A stretch of 64,000 nt of DNA from Rhodocytophaga aerolata (lineage in GTDB: Bacteria; Bacteroidota; Bacteroidia; Cytophagales; 172606-1), in assembly GCF_030503435.1 (NCBI RefSeq), contig NZ_JAUKPO010000029.1:1-64000 (forward strand), in the 5' to 3' direction. The notes below the pieces were generated by a model. The model ran no database searches and was not told the origin of the DNA. It worked only from the letters and a program-made list of their open reading frames with translations. A program made the translations under genes and the position numbers. Within the stretch, counting starts at the first letter, position 1; every line of letters starts with the position of its first letter. Positions 1-12,700 of this stretch are shown here, piece by piece.

Positions 1-65
1 ACCACATACCCACAGCCTAACGACAATAACTGACACAGTCTAATTTACACTCCCTCAGTTCTTGA

Positions 66-3000
66 CTACTGCATATTATTAGTTGTTTTAAAAATATATG
101 TAGGAGTATCTTTATCATTTCTTACCGATCTAGATAGTCCTTCATCGTGGATCCATTTAATTTGATTATCAATTGTTTCATCAAAAGGATAGTTAGCATA
201 TTCTATAACTTTACTCCAATAACCAACACCTTGGTCAAACCTGAAAATAAGTTGTTTCTCATTAGCAAAATGTATTTTTAATATTCTTGCATGGCTGATG
301 ACTGACCTATCGGCAAGAAGATTTACATTACAGTTACTAAATCTTTCAGAAAATAATCGTAGCATAATTGCTTCTTGCTGTGTTTCTTCCTCAATACACC
401 AGTTTTTGAATATGGCCCTTATTCTTGGGTTATTAATTTTTAATTTATCTGACTTTAAAGTGATCACTTCAAGTGTTGGATTTTGCTCTTTATTTCCAGA
501 TCTATCAATAATTGAAGTTGCTATTCTTGAAAAAAGAAGTACTGCGAGAGGAGAAACTAGGTAAGGATCTGTATACGAAATTTTCTCAATTTTTTGTGAA
601 GCAAGTTCTTCTTTCAAACCTGGTATTTTTGTTTCTAACAACTCCCAGAAGTGGTTTCCAAAGGATCTGATATCACCATTGAGTTCATTTAAGATAGCTA
701 CTTCTCGATCTCCTGTTTTTTGTACTGGTAGTAGCGTTCTTTTATTAACTATAGTAGAGGGTACAACTAAATTTAAGGCTGATGATTTTACTAGAAGATG
801 TTCATCTGTTTCTCCCCAGTTTTCAGTTAGAGTTGACGCCTGGTTTGCCTTTGAAGCAAATGTGAGATGATGAGTAGCAGAATGTATATGAGCTAAAATT
901 ACCCCATTTTTAATCATAGGCATATGATCACTCGTATGAAGTTCACAAGTATCACTGATGGATAGCAATCCAAATAGATCTTGTTTCTGGTCGTCTTGTA
1001 GTTTTACAAGCTCCTTGCTATCAATGATCAGTTTAACTTTATTAAAACTTATGCCATAGGACATTAATCTTGTTTTTAATGATGACCCTGCAATATTCCA
1101 TTCATGTATAGGCCCATTAAGATAAATTGACAATTCACCTTTTAATCTTTTTGAGGCCAAGTCTAACTCAGTAAAAAAGTTTTCAGTACAAAAGATAGAT
1201 TGATCACCAAGTAGTTTATCTTCCTCAGGCAACTCAATCATCTTAAGAAAGTCGTCGTTTAAATATGCAAGAGCAATATTTCTATCAAGGTATTGGGATA
1301 TCCTTTTTGTGTCATGCTGTATCAAGCAGTGTTCACATGCACCACTGCAGTGTGCTTTACAAATCAGATAATCTTTAGCCCATGTAAAGATTTCTCTAAG
1401 GTATTGGGGAGCTGATGAAGCAAAGCCTGACCCACCTCCGTTGGTATCATAAATACATATGGAGTAAACAGGCCGTGCTTCTCTTTCAATTAAAGCAGGT
1501 TTTACCTTTACACCAAGCTCCTCAGAATTAATACCCAAACTCGCGGCCAATCCGTTTCGTAGTGCTACAGCTAATGTCCAGCATAAGGTAAGATTATTTT
1601 CTCGTAAATGATTGTCATCATATATAAACTCATTGGTGTGAGGATATTTTAAATATAATTCAAACACATCTGTCTTATCCTCATATCCCAGATATAGATT
1701 TCTCTTTATTTTATTTGATGTGGCATCACATCTTTTGCTCACCTGGCCGTTAATTTTTCCTCTCAATATATCATGTCCCTCAACCATGTTAGGGTCAGTG
1801 CCATCTGCTTTCATAGATTCAGCTTTTCCGCACTTGAGACATAAAGCATAACCCTTTCCCGACTCGCCCGAGCTATAGTACAAGATATTACCTTCCGTAT
1901 GAGATTTATAATAGCCTAAAGAAACATTCGGTAATGGTTTAAGAGGGCCACCAGCATCTATCCATGGCTCTTCAGAGGGAACATATCTCTGTACAGATAC
2001 ATCATTGGTTGGAGCGCTATAGAAGCCTGTTGAGAAACCTACAGGCTGAATATATTCAAATTTATTATCTGCAATAATATATGCTCCACAATTATTACAC
2101 TTATTCTGGAAGGAACTTGAGGCCGTACCTGAACTGCCACAGTGACCACAATGCCAGGCCTTTCTAATTTTCTGGTTTTCAACTATTCCTGCATTATCAT
2201 CAGGTATATGCCAGTTAAGAGATAAGCCTTCTGACTTATACACTAATCCATCTAAAACTATGTCTGATCCTGGAGCATATTCCCGCAGAGCCATAGCCAG
2301 ATTGCGGGTTGGCTTTGCCTTGTGTCTTACTAAATTATCTTCTCTTTGTTCATTTGTTTGTAGATGGGCATGCTGCTGCAACTGATAATCATTTATGTTG
2401 TAAGGATTAAATGAGGCAATACCTGTAGGAAATCCATATCCTGGAAGGAAACCTCCTGCTACTAATTCGCTGAGTAAATACTCCTTTTCATGCCTATCGA
2501 TATCCCGAATAATACGTTTCTTGTAAGGATCTTTATCATCTACTCCAGCTACCTGGTTTAATTCTTCCTGTAAAAGAGTAAATTCTTCTAGCCAGCTTTC
2601 GCTTATTTTCCTAAGTGTATCTGCACTTTTAGTGAGTAAATGAGAAATTGCGTTTCCCTCAAGCACACTTCTTGCTACTATGGATTTGATACCCTCTCTT
2701 ATTTTAACATTTATCGTATTTTGTTGCATTTCCTCCATCCAATGAAGCATTCTGTCGCAAATACTTGGCTGGTTTTCCTCCCTGGAAAAAAACCAGCCGC
2801 ACTGCAGATGAATAGCATTTTTCTGTAGATTTACCAGTTCTTCCTTAAGCATATAGCTTAACAGCAAAGCATTAATATGTCGCTGAACTATCCGCTCACT
2901 ACTTAGGGTAATGTTTGGCTGTTTCAATCTAGTTGTAAAAGGCCAGAGTGGATTTCTGAATACGGCCTGATCATGCGGGTTATCCTTACATATGGTTAGC

Positions 3001-6000
3001 GAGAGTGAGCGGGTTTCATTTCTCCGGCCGGCTCTTCCAGCTCTTTGCAGGTAATTGGATGGATGAGGAGGTACATTGTTATTACACACCATAGATAAAC
3101 CACCTATATCAACCCCCATCTCCATGGTGGTAGAGCAACTAAGCACATTCAATCTGCCTTCGTTAAACATACGCTCATACTTACCCAGCCTTTCAGCAGG
3201 TTGTTGTGCAGAATGTTCGGCAGAGCGAAAATACATGCCTCCTTCTGCAATACGATCGTTCAGGTTGTTCCATATCCCTTTTTCTCTCAGGATTTTAATC
3301 TGTCCATTTCCAGCTACCCAGTCTCTTATTTCATTAATTATGTGTTCATAAGTTTGAGTAGTAATTACAGGTTTTTGAGGAAACTCAAGATCTTCACATT
3401 TATAATCTTGTAGTTTTGCTCCTACAGGTAGATAAGGAGTATAGCCACAGAGTGTAGTATCGAGCACGCGTAGTGTTACCGGACATAACCAAGCGTTACG
3501 TACAGTTTTAAACTGAAATTTATTAAGCTCTAACTGGAAGTTTCCCTTTTGATCAACATTGCTTAAGAGGCCAGATGTTGTGGTAAGTGCTGTCCATGCT
3601 TGTGACATCAAATTGTTTATAATGTCAACTTCTTCCTTGGTAATTACATCTACATTGTAACCTAATACATGAGCAAGAAGCCGAATTAATCTGTGCTGCC
3701 GGATACCTCTATGATTTTCAAACTGTGGCCATCTTTTGTGTCTGTTATCCTGGGCATCTATACTATGAGGTGCTAATAGGTATTTTGGTGTGAATCTTCC
3801 TCCTAACCAGTTTAACCATTCTTTATGAAAATATATAAATATTCCATCCCTCACATAAAAATCAAGTATGATTTTAAGAAAATCTATCCAATCAGAATGT
3901 TGAAGTCCTTTCTGTAACCATTGTTTGGGCGATGAATTCACTCGGTTAAGACCTTGGTAATATATAGCCACCATTCCAAGAGTTTCTGGTGAGTTAGCAC
4001 GTTTAGGCCTTCTGCTAAACTCACGTACTAAAAGAACCTTTATAAGAACATCTGCATCTTTAAATAAAACAAGATTCAAGCTAGAATAGTAGTCCAGCAT
4101 ATGTGTACGAACATCCTCTTCTCTTCGTAATTGTTCGATAAGCTCTTCCCATGAGATTAGTGTATTTTTGAGTTTATATATGTCATTATGATTTTGTTTA
4201 ATTAGATCTAGCAAGGCAGGGATTCCATTAGCAACACGTTCCAACTCTTTTATTTGATTTTCCTTCTCTAAAATTTCTTGTGAATTGTCTTTTCCGATAA
4301 TTGTCTGATATACCAGTCCCCGGATCCTGTTGCGCTCGGAATCTTGCTGCATTTTAGCAGATATACGTGCAGTTCCCTGTCTACTATCTGTAAAAGTGAT
4401 CAAAGAGCGCCCTCGCATGGGTCTGCTTAACGGCTCATTTTTGCCATCGGGGCAAAACTCTAATAAGGTAGGCACAATATTACTGATGTAGAAAGGTGTA
4501 CCCAGATAAGCTTGCCTGAAGACTGATCTGTTTTCTGTTTCATTGAAATTACAATTAGCACAAGCAATGTCTCCTTCAATCAAATGAACTGCTATTCCGT
4601 CGCCGCCTCTTCCTCTCAATTCTCCATGCTTATTTATTGAATCAACTCTAGCATTTGCACCTATAGAAGGTGCAATAATCACTTTATTTGGATTGCTTCC
4701 ACCATTGTTTCCCGCGCTATCCTCTCCATCCTCTGCTTCCACATCTAAGCTGAATTCATCTATTTGTTCCCTAACTGATTGAATAATTCTACCTGCTGTA
4801 TTTCTATATGCTTGCAGATGAACTGTGTTACACTCATTACAAAAAATCACTTCATACACAGGAGCTCCACAGTCACAGTTTATTCGCTGATGAGTATATA
4901 CATTCCCAAATTTCCAAGAGTGGTCACTAAGCGGAGTCTCCTTTTTCTTGCTGCATGCAGGATCAATGCAAGCCCATAGTCCATGTAATACACGATGAAA
5001 TAAGTGGCCTCTCAAAGGTAAAAAGCTACCATAGATCCCATTGATAGAGGGATTGGAGCAAAGGTCTATCCACTCTAAAGTTGCTGTTTGCTGTTCTGCA
5101 ATGGAGGCTGCACCCTGGGGAAATATACTAGAGGTTAACTCCTGTAAGGTCCGTGGCTTTACTTTTAAAGCATCTCTTAGTTTTCTGGCTATAGAGCTTG
5201 AATTTAGCGCCTGATATCTCGCCTGCTCATCATCAATTGCCAGAATATCTAGTGGAGTACCCTTATAGGGTGTATGAATATCAGGTAGCACAGGAATATA
5301 TCTTTTTCCATCTATGATTTCAATATTGGCTATATCTATACCTGCCAAGTCAGCCAAGTATTTTTTTAATGCATCCTGGGCTGATTGGTCTGTGCCAATA
5401 GTAGCCGATGTGGCAATGAACCGCACATTTTCAGGCTCTACTTCAAATGTATGTAGTGTGCGCCTGATCAATAGAGATAGTTCTGCTGCCTGGGAACCAA
5501 TATATGTATGTGCCTCATCTAAGACAATCCACTTTAATTTTCCTGCAGACTTTTCTATAATTGGTTTATCCTGGTTTCTGATTAGCATGTACTCAAGCAT
5601 AGTTGGGTTAGTAATCAGAATAGGGGGAGGGGAGTTACGAAGGTTTTGCCTGGATACCACCTCATTAGGCGTTTGATTGGCTATAGCTGCCTGTATACTT
5701 TCTGGTGTATTTCCATTGTATAAACAAAATCTGACCTGTCCCTGAAATGCGTGGGTCCAGGCTGATAGGCGCTCCCGCTGGCTATTAATTAAAGCGTTTA
5801 AGGGATAAATAAAAAGTGCCTGTACACCTTCAAGTTTTGCACTTAGTTGGGTTTGTTGATTTATCAGATCATTCAGAATAGGCACCATGAAACACTCTGT
5901 TTTACCTGATCCTGTTCCGCTGGTTACTACTAATGACTTTGGTTTTGGCTCATTTAGTATCCTCCATGCTTTTAGCTGATGAGTGTATGGGTTATTATGC

Positions 6001-6296
6001 TTTTTAAAAGCTTGTTTTTTAAACTTTTCTGGTGGGCTATCCATGGCTTTTACAAGTGATGGGTGCAGAAGATCACCTGATAATTCCTCTATTGTTTCAT
6101 TGGCTGGCGTCCAGGGAAATACCGCTTCAAAAACAGGATTTGCCAGAATGTTAGTAGTAAAATCTTTGTCTACTGTCAGGCTTTCCCTTAAGTGCTTTCT
6201 CAGGGGCTGCGATTTTAAACCCAAAACTCCTAAAGTAGCTTCAACAGACCTTTCTCTCAGCTGGTGTATGATTGATTTATAATAGTTGTTCGTCAT
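66..6296 (-). CDS. DruE-like giant DEAD/DEAH helicase with DUF1998 region
   Basis: A 2076-aa superfamily 2 helicase, the last gene of the defence array. Visible motifs are Walker [10 protein letters not shown] at about residues 125-133, DEAH at 260-263, motif III SATIG, and the C-terminal lobe with [11 protein letters not shown] followed by QRAGRAGRR near 1085. Several cysteine pairs lie between and after the helicase lobes (near 445-490, 1380-1402 and 1492). A C-x3-C-x3-C-x2-C cluster near 1650 is typical of the DUF1998/MrfA-type C-terminal domain. Length and fused architecture match DruE of Druantia better than DISARM, where the DUF1998 part is a separate protein. It starts 3 bp after the stop of the 1113-aa gene, so the two are almost certainly co-translated. 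Helicase assignment is sure; the Druantia assignment is an inference from size, architecture and partner. Confidence 0.85.
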   Translation of the reverse strand: MTNNYYKSIIHQLRERSVEATLGVLGLKSQPLRKHLRESLTVDKDFTTNILANPVFEAVFPWTPANETIEELSGDLLHPSLVKAMDSPPEKFKKQAFKKHNNPYTHQLKAWRILNEPKPKSLVVTSGTGSGKTECFMVPILNDLINQQTQLSAKLEGVQALFIYPLNALINSQRERLSAWTHAFQGQVRFCLYNGNTPESIQAAIANQTPNEVVSRQNLRNSPPPILITNPTMLEYMLIRNQDKPIIEKSAGKLKWIVLDEAHTYIGSQAAELSLLIRRTLHTFEVEPENVRFIATSATIGTDQSAQDALKKYLADLAGIDIANIEIIDGKRYIPVLPDIHTPYKGTPLDILAIDDEQARYQALNSSSIARKLRDALKVKPRTLQELTSSIFPQGAASIAEQQTATLEWIDLCSNPSINGIYGSFLPLRGHLFHRVLHGLWACIDPACSKKKETPLSDHSWKFGNVYTHQRINCDCGAPVYEVIFCNECNTVHLQAYRNTAGRIIQSVREQIDEFSLDVEAEDGEDSAGNNGGSNPNKVIIAPSIGANARVDSINKHGELRGRGGDGIAVHLIEGDIACANCNFNETENRSVFRQAYLGTPFYISNIVPTLLEFCPDGKNEPLSRPMRGRSLITFTDSRQGTARISAKMQQDSERNRIRGLVYQTIIGKDNSQEILEKENQIKELERVANGIPALLDLIKQNHNDIYKLKNTLISWEELIEQLRREEDVRTHMLDYYSSLNLVLFKDADVLIKVLLVREFSRRPKRANSPETLGMVAIYYQGLNRVNSSPKQWLQKGLQHSDWIDFLKIILDFYVRDGIFIYFHKEWLNWLGGRFTPKYLLAPHSIDAQDNRHKRWPQFENHRGIRQHRLIRLLAHVLGYNVDVITKEEVDIINNLMSQAWTALTTTSGLLSNVDQKGNFQLELNKFQFKTVRNAWLCPVTLRVLDTTLCGYTPYLPVGAKLQDYKCEDLEFPQKPVITTQTYEHIINEIRDWVAGNGQIKILREKGIWNNLNDRIAEGGMYFRSAEHSAQQPAERLGKYERMFNEGRLNVLSCSTTMEMGVDIGGLSMVCNNNVPPHPSNYLQRAGRAGRRNETRSLSLTICKDNPHDQAVFRNPLWPFTTRLKQPNITLSSERIVQRHINALLLSYMLKEELVNLQKNAIHLQCGWFFSREENQPSICDRMLHWMEEMQQNTINVKIREGIKSIVARSVLEGNAISHLLTKSADTLRKISESWLEEFTLLQEELNQVAGVDDKDPYKKRIIRDIDRHEKEYLLSELVAGGFLPGYGFPTGIASFNPYNINDYQLQQHAHLQTNEQREDNLVRHKAKPTRNLAMALREYAPGSDIVLDGLVYKSEGLSLNWHIPDDNAGIVENQKIRKAWHCGHCGSSGTASSSFQNKCNNCGAYIIADNKFEYIQPVGFSTGFYSAPTNDVSVQRYVPSEEPWIDAGGPLKPLPNVSLGYYKSHTEGNILYYSSGESGKGYALCLKCGKAESMKADGTDPNMVEGHDILRGKINGQVSKRCDATSNKIKRNLYLGYEDKTDVFELYLKYPHTNEFIYDDNHLRENNLTLCWTLAVALRNGLAASLGINSEELGVKVKPALIEREARPVYSICIYDTNGGGSGFASSAPQYLREIFTWAKDYLICKAHCSGACEHCLIQHDTKRISQYLDRNIALAYLNDDFLKMIELPEEDKLLGDQSIFCTENFFTELDLASKRLKGELSIYLNGPIHEWNIAGSSLKTRLMSYGISFNKVKLIIDSKELVKLQDDQKQDLFGLLSISDTCELHTSDHMPMIKNGVILAHIHSATHHLTFASKANQASTLTENWGETDEHLLVKSSALNLVVPSTIVNKRTLLPVQKTGDREVAILNELNGDIRSFGNHFWELLETKIPGLKEELASQKIEKISYTDPYLVSPLAVLLFSRIATSIIDRSGNKEQNPTLEVITLKSDKLKINNPRIRAIFKNWCIEEETQQEAIMLRLFSERFSNCNVNLLADRSVISHARILKIHFANEKQLIFRFDQGVGYWSKVIEYANYPFDETIDNQIKWIHDEGLSRSVRNDKDTPTYIFKTTNNMQ

Positions 6297-6299
6297 TAT

Positions 6300-9200
6300 T
6301 TAAAAAGTTCTATAATTGATCCAGTAATAAATTTGAATGATGTCATAAGTGGCATTAAACCACTCCCTGTCAAAATCTTGTATTTCTCTGATGTAGTACA
6401 CTTCAAGGGCGTTATTATCAGCGATTGGGATAAGTTCAGGTTTAATAGTTTTAACTGCCAGCAAAACCGGAAGATATATCACTGATTTTGTATAGCGATT
6501 CAGATCTACTGGAAATAAATTCTGTAAATCTGACGGCAGTACTTTAAATATTTCTGTCATTTGTGTTGATAAATAATCAGGCCACCTTTCATCTTTTCTT
6601 CGGCTTAGTAAGCCTGGAATGCCCTGTTCACCAAACAATAAAAAATTTATCTGGTACTTTATAAACTGATTGGTAGAAACTGCATCTGAATTTTCTATCT
6701 CCTTGCCAAATACCTGGTTTCTGATAATATATGTCAAACAATCTAATCCCCAGGCACTAACCATGTATTGTAGTTTGTTTTCGATAACGGTTTGAGCAAA
6801 CGCTGGAGTGATGCCTGTTAAATAATTATAGTAAAATCTGGCAGTATCAATCCATTTATGAATAGGAATTGCTTCCCATAATATAGGATATTCGCTGCCT
6901 ATCCGTTCTATTAACTCATTTTCCTGAATGAAGAATAAAGCGGTAAGGGCGCGCTCACTTCTACTAAAAGCTGTCCATACATCAAATGTATTTAAGGGAA
7001 GATGCTTGGTATGTTTCCAAAGCAATGTCAACTCGCTCCAGTTAGAGTTACCAAAATCAGTTGCTATCTTCCTGGACAATCCAGTAAGCTTGGCTATTCT
7101 CTTATTTCTGTCACTCAGTTCAGCTGAATCCTTTATATAATGTATCTCTGTAAGTTCTTCCTGATTCTGGCTTACTTCTCTGTTCATTTGGATGAACAGC
7201 TTCGGCCTGAACATGACAGATGAATCCTCGCCTGGAAATATGATCCATTTACCGTCCGGTTTGTCAAAACCAATCTGCCATTTACCATACTGCCCATCCT
7301 CAAGTACTGGCTCTAGTGTCTGTATATCTTGCTGAGCTATTTCTTCATCCAGTCTAAATGTATGAACAGTGGCTTTTGATAGATTCTCTGGGTTGCCACT
7401 AAACGATACAATCTTATTGAAATAATCAATATTAAGGGTAGAAGAATATCTTTTAATGCACAAGGAGGGCCCTTGTTCTATCGTTATTTTTACCTCCGCA
7501 TCCAGATGATCTGATACTGCGAACAATTTCTTAATTACACTGAGAAAATTAATAACTGGTACTTCATGATAAAATGTATCAACCTTAATAGTTTTTACTA
7601 TTCTTATATATCTGGAAGCTTCAATTTCCAATTGAAATACCAGTGTAAATACTTTTTGTATACTGGTTGGATTGAATAAAGCTATTCGTAAACCATGGAT
7701 CTGATCCAAAAACCTTGTGGTTCTGCTGTCCAGTTGATTCCCGCGATTATCGAACAACTTTACACCGCTGGATGGAAAGGGAATCTCCAGGTTTATTCTG
7801 CTATTTTGAAGCTCATCTAAAGCAATAGTTATCAACTTTGGAGGTGTTGACTGCTCTGACCTTACATATATGTTATGGCCATCTTCCGTTTTATTTATGT
7901 TTCCACTGATACCTTTTCCCAATATACTCACCTGAAATACTGAGGAGTTTTTCAGCAGAACTCTTCCTTCAGTAGTGGTTTCACTTTCAGGAGTTATAGC
8001 AAAATCTTTGGGTAACACCGCTATTTTCCTGCTAAATAATACTTCGTCTTCTTCACCTAATAGCCTCAAGAAAACTATTCCTGGCTTTGCTTTTGAATAC
8101 TCCTGCCAGATACCATTTATTTGTTTAACCTGAATGTTTTTATAGCATTTAGCTTTGCTCAGAGTAGTATTATTGATTTTATAGAGTGTAGGAAAACCTA
8201 AGTATACTTCAGTGTTTGCAGAAGAGAATTGATAGGTATTACCGTACAGTAGGTATGAATAATTCTCTTCTGAGTCAGAACTAGTAGTAATCCTGAAATT
8301 TTCTTCCTGAGAAGAAAGAACGCATGATCCTCTCAAAGAATAAATGTCCCTTTGCTCATCCAGATGTGCTATGATAGCTATATCACCAGATCTTGACCAG
8401 TTTTTGTTGGCGACGATCATAGCTGTACTAGCATGGGTGCGGAAGCTAGCCTGAGCTTTCAAATACCATGTTTCATTTTTCTCTACAAATATCCATGGAG
8501 ATTCTTGATCTATTTTTTCTCCTCCTGGCAAGGGTAGTTCAACAGAAAATTCACTCTCCGGCTGTCCCAGAAACAATTTCCAGCTGCTGTAAATTGCTTC
8601 TGATCCCAAAGGGTATTGCACATCATATATTTTAAATCCTGTCTTAGTAGAGGTTTGTGTTTTATAAGCTATACCTATTTGCTTTTTTTCGCCGGAAGAA
8701 CTTATTAATTCAATGTCTACTTTAGATGAAAGCTTCTCAAGAGTACCTTTATTAAGCCTTAAGTCAGTTTCATCATATATACCTGTAGGTATATGCAATG
8801 TTGTTCTGATCTTCCATGCGTCATTTACCTGTTTAAGTGTTCTTGATAAGCTGATCTTATACGGTTCAGGCTCAGGGCTAGAAGCCACTTCTGTTAAAAG
8901 TTCATTTAGAAATGCCTGACCTGCCGAACTATCAATTTGTATAGGGAAAGATTCCCTCCAATCTGGTTTGTTCTGATCCAGAAATGTAGTGGGTGATTTT
9001 TCCTGACCTAAGTTATATTCCTTCTTTAACTTAACTGCCTCTTCAACCATTTGTGCCACCAATACATACAATCCTTTTTTACTTATACTCGGAGGAAGAT
9101 TTAGCTCTTCAGCTATTTGCTCTACAATTTTGTAAGATTCATTCTCAGATAAAGCAGTAAGAGATAGTTCAGAATAAGCCCTAATTATTAGTTGCTTGAG

Positions 9201-9641
9201 CCGATGGTTTTCGTGTTGTAGTACTTGCGCAGGTAAACCACATTCAATGATAATAGTGGCTAAATAATCATGATGGCCATTTGCATCCTTATATATGCTG
9301 CGGCGCCAGCTTCTCGAACCACTCATCACCAGTTGATTTCTTTGAAGGGCATCTATCTTCAACCGGATGGATTCAAAAATAGGATCCCATGTCCAGTGGC
9401 CTTCTTTGTAATTTCTCCGCCACCATTCAGTAGCATATAACACAAAACAAGCATCCCATCGTTGATAGTTAGTATGATTTGGCTTATTCTGTTTTAGAAG
9501 ATTCTGTAATTGATCGTATTCAGTGTTATTAACACGGTATTGATACAAAGGCCTGCCATCTGGAAACTCGATCTTTCTGTGCAATAAAAATTTACTAAAC
9601 CAATGTGCGGGAGTTATAAATTTGTTAGAAGTCTGATACAT
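6300..9641 (-). CDS. Large unknown protein, candidate DruH-like partner of the DUF1998 helicase
   Basis: A 1113-aa protein directly upstream of the giant helicase (3-bp gap). No signal peptide, membrane segment or standard catalytic motif is evident. The N-terminal third is rich in charged helices and tryptophans, and the centre looks beta-rich. In Druantia type III a large protein without annotated domains (DruH) is encoded immediately before DruE, so position and size suggest a DruH equivalent. I cannot confirm homology by eye. It lies 88 bp after hsdR in the same direction. The alternative is an unrelated partner of the helicase. Confidence 0.7.
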   Translation of the reverse strand: MYQTSNKFITPAHWFSKFLLHRKIEFPDGRPLYQYRVNNTEYDQLQNLLKQNKPNHTNYQRWDACFVLYATEWWRRNYKEGHWTWDPIFESIRLKIDALQRNQLVMSGSRSWRRSIYKDANGHHDYLATIIIECGLPAQVLQHENHRLKQLIIRAYSELSLTALSENESYKIVEQIAEELNLPPSISKKGLYVLVAQMVEEAVKLKKEYNLGQEKSPTTFLDQNKPDWRESFPIQIDSSAGQAFLNELLTEVASSPEPEPYKISLSRTLKQVNDAWKIRTTLHIPTGIYDETDLRLNKGTLEKLSSKVDIELISSSGEKKQIGIAYKTQTSTKTGFKIYDVQYPLGSEAIYSSWKLFLGQPESEFSVELPLPGGEKIDQESPWIFVEKNETWYLKAQASFRTHASTAMIVANKNWSRSGDIAIIAHLDEQRDIYSLRGSCVLSSQEENFRITTSSDSEENYSYLLYGNTYQFSSANTEVYLGFPTLYKINNTTLSKAKCYKNIQVKQINGIWQEYSKAKPGIVFLRLLGEEDEVLFSRKIAVLPKDFAITPESETTTEGRVLLKNSSVFQVSILGKGISGNINKTEDGHNIYVRSEQSTPPKLITIALDELQNSRINLEIPFPSSGVKLFDNRGNQLDSRTTRFLDQIHGLRIALFNPTSIQKVFTLVFQLEIEASRYIRIVKTIKVDTFYHEVPVINFLSVIKKLFAVSDHLDAEVKITIEQGPSLCIKRYSSTLNIDYFNKIVSFSGNPENLSKATVHTFRLDEEIAQQDIQTLEPVLEDGQYGKWQIGFDKPDGKWIIFPGEDSSVMFRPKLFIQMNREVSQNQEELTEIHYIKDSAELSDRNKRIAKLTGLSRKIATDFGNSNWSELTLLWKHTKHLPLNTFDVWTAFSRSERALTALFFIQENELIERIGSEYPILWEAIPIHKWIDTARFYYNYLTGITPAFAQTVIENKLQYMVSAWGLDCLTYIIRNQVFGKEIENSDAVSTNQFIKYQINFLLFGEQGIPGLLSRRKDERWPDYLSTQMTEIFKVLPSDLQNLFPVDLNRYTKSVIYLPVLLAVKTIKPELIPIADNNALEVYYIREIQDFDREWFNATYDIIQIYYWINYRTF

Positions 9642-9729
9642 ATATTCAATTAAATATTATTCAAACTATTTTCAATAGTTTTTTTCATGTGTTAGGCTCT
9701 AGAAGTGTATGTGTGCAATAGAAAAAATA

Positions 9730-12700
9730 TTAAGCCACTACAGCATTTCCATTAATAGTATCTATGATTTTAAGTAGCCGCTGCACGTCATCTTGAGGAA
9801 ACACCCCTTGTACTCCATTAGAATTGATATCTGTGAAGGGTGGCTCAAAGAGCATACTCCTATCTATAATACCATTAACTGATAGGTGAGAAATAATAGT
9901 ATCAATAAATTTTATCTGGTCAGCGCGGAGATTGCCGGCACTTAAAAATTCAGAAAAAGCATTTTTTGCTGCATTCACATCCAAGCCTACCAAATTGCGG
10001 ATGAAGACACTGATAGGTTTATCTGTACCGAACTCTTTCTGAAAGTCTTCTTTGGTACCTCGCTCAACTCCATCGAATAATATACGCTCTAGTTCCTCTA
10101 GTTCCTGAAGCGTAATGGCCTGATTGGTACGTAAGCGGCTAATAGTAATATGGTTAAAATTTTCCTGCACAAAACGTTCTACCCGTAGCCTATAGTGAGG
10201 TAGGCCTGATTTTAGTGGGATAATATCCCTTTCTGTCACCTGCGAAATAGTATCGGTGAAATTGGTGTATAAGATAGGCTGCTCTTTTGGATCTATAAAT
10301 TTTACCAGTTCCCGAAGCTTTTGACGGATTTGCTCTAGTTGTGGAATGCTTACTCCTTGCCAGAAATCGTCTTTGCGGATTTGCCTGATCAGAGGCATCT
10401 GTGTGGCAATTACAGGTATGTTATTTTTTTTGCTTAGCCCATTTGCAATATTTTGGATGCGATCAATGTAGTTCTGCTGCCTGGCATTACTAGTATTAAT
10501 GGCCAGTTGCAAATTAATTAGGAGAATATCAAAACGTTTGGCCCCTTCATCCTCTTCTTCTGCTTGTGGCAAGAAAGAAAGCTCCCGATTGATATCCAGT
10601 AGATCTGTTTTAGAAAGATTATCCCAGCGAGAACGGTTTTTATACTCCCGTACATATTGCCAGTGCTGACGTACAACAAAGTTTTCTTCAGATAAACTTG
10701 CAATACTTTTGTATAAAGAATCTAATAATTCTTTTCTTACTTTCTGGTGGTTCTCCTCCTGGTAAATATCTTCCCTGAGCATTTCTGCCAATTGCAGCCG
10801 TGCTCTAAACATTCGTTGGGTAAGCGATTCTTGTTGAGCTAGTTCTACACCTTCGGGGAAGCTATCAAAAAATTCAAAGTTTTCGCACAGATCAAAGATG
10901 TAGAAGAATTGCTTATCCAAACCTGGACCAAATAAATCTTTGCTGAGCCTGGTGCCCCTGCCTACCATTTGCCAAAATTTGGATTTAGATTTTACCGGCT
11001 TGAAGAATACTAGATTCACAACTTCCGGCACATCCACACCAGTATCAAGCATATCTACTGACACAGCTATTTGTGGATATTTATTTTTCTCTGAAAAGTT
11101 ATCTAATAAATCCAGTGCTTTGGTATCCTGGTAGGTGTCATAATTATCTATTACTTTCAGGAAATGCCCATTGTACTTCGGGTACATCTTATCAAACCTT
11201 ACAGCAATAAATAGGGCATGCTTGTGATTACGGGCAAAGATGATGGTCTTACCTAACTTATCGCCACCTTCTACTTTCAGGCCATTCTCCATTAGATAGG
11301 CTAAGGCTTTATCAACCGTATCCTTATTAAATAACCAATTGTTCAAAGCAGACGAATCTATTTCTTCAGGTAATTCTCCGGTTTCTTCATCCCGGAATGT
11401 TAATTCATATTCTGCTTTTTCTTTCTCACTTAATTGATTATATCGAATACCCTCTCTTGGGAACCGGATAGGAACGGATATGGCCTTTGGGGGCACCAGG
11501 TATTTATCTGCTACAGCCTGGCCAACTTCATAAGCATAGGTAGGATCTCCATCTCTTAGTTCAAAAAGTTCATATGTATTCTTATCTACCTCTGCTTTAG
11601 GTGTAGCCGTGAGACCAATTAGTAAGGCATCGAAATAATCAAAAATGGCCTTGTACTTCATATACACCGAACGGTGGGCTTCATCTATAATAATTAGATC
11701 AAAATGACCTACGCTATAGAAGCGGCTATCTCCTGTTCGTACCCCATCAATACGGTTCATGATGGTAGGGTAGGTGGAAAATACCATCCGGCTGGTACTC
11801 ACTTCTTTTTCTTTGGTCAAATCAACCAGGGACAGATGAGGGAGATATTGGCTGAATGAATTTTTGGCTTGTCTGACAAGAGCATTGCGGTCAGCAAGGA
11901 AAAGTACTCGTCGCACCCAGCCGGCTTTCATTAGCAGGTCTACCAGGGCAGCGGCTGTTCTGGTTTTACCTGAACCAGTCGCCATTACCAGTAAGGCGTA
12001 GCGGGCTTTATTTGCAAAAGCTTCTGTCACTCTACGGATACCTTCCTGCTGGTAATACCTGTCTGCAATGGCTTTATTTATCGTCATTTTGGATAGATCT
12101 TTCCGCTCCTTTCGGCTGTTGACTATCCATTGCAATTCATCTTTGGTATAAAAACCCTGGACTGTTCGGGGAGGGTAAAAAGTATCGTCCCATAGGTAAG
12201 TCTGAAAGCCATTTGTATAGAAGATTACCGGCCGCTGTCCGGTCATTTTTTCCAGGCAGTCGGCATAGAGTTTGGCTTGGTGCTGACCTTCCCTAGGATC
12301 TTTCAGGGTACGTTTGGCTTCTACCAGGGCCAGTGGAAGGCCGTCGTCTCCCCATAATACATAATCTACATAGCCGTTTCCAGAAGGATTGGTGCTTACA
12401 GGCATTCCTTTTACCGGATATTCATGTGTGTTAGGACCTTTAGGATCCCAGCCAGATTCACGTAGCAACAGATTAATAAACAGGCGGCGGGTTTCTGCTT
12501 CACTGTAAGGCAGCTCTGCTGTAAAAGGAACCTGCTGATTTTCTGCTTTACGCACTTGAATCTCTTCTAATTGCTTTTGCAGTTTTTCCAACTCAGCTTC
12601 ACTATTTTTAAGCAATTCTTCCTTTCTTTTCAGTTCTTCCTGCTGTAATGCCAGCCGTTTTTCCAAGGCTTGCAATTCATCCAGTGTTTTGTCAACAGCG

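Noticed and set aside
5314-6282. Plus-strand ORFs of about 100-120 codons opposite the giant helicase
   Set aside because: They lie fully inside a well-supported helicase gene with intact motifs and have no recognisable domains of their own.
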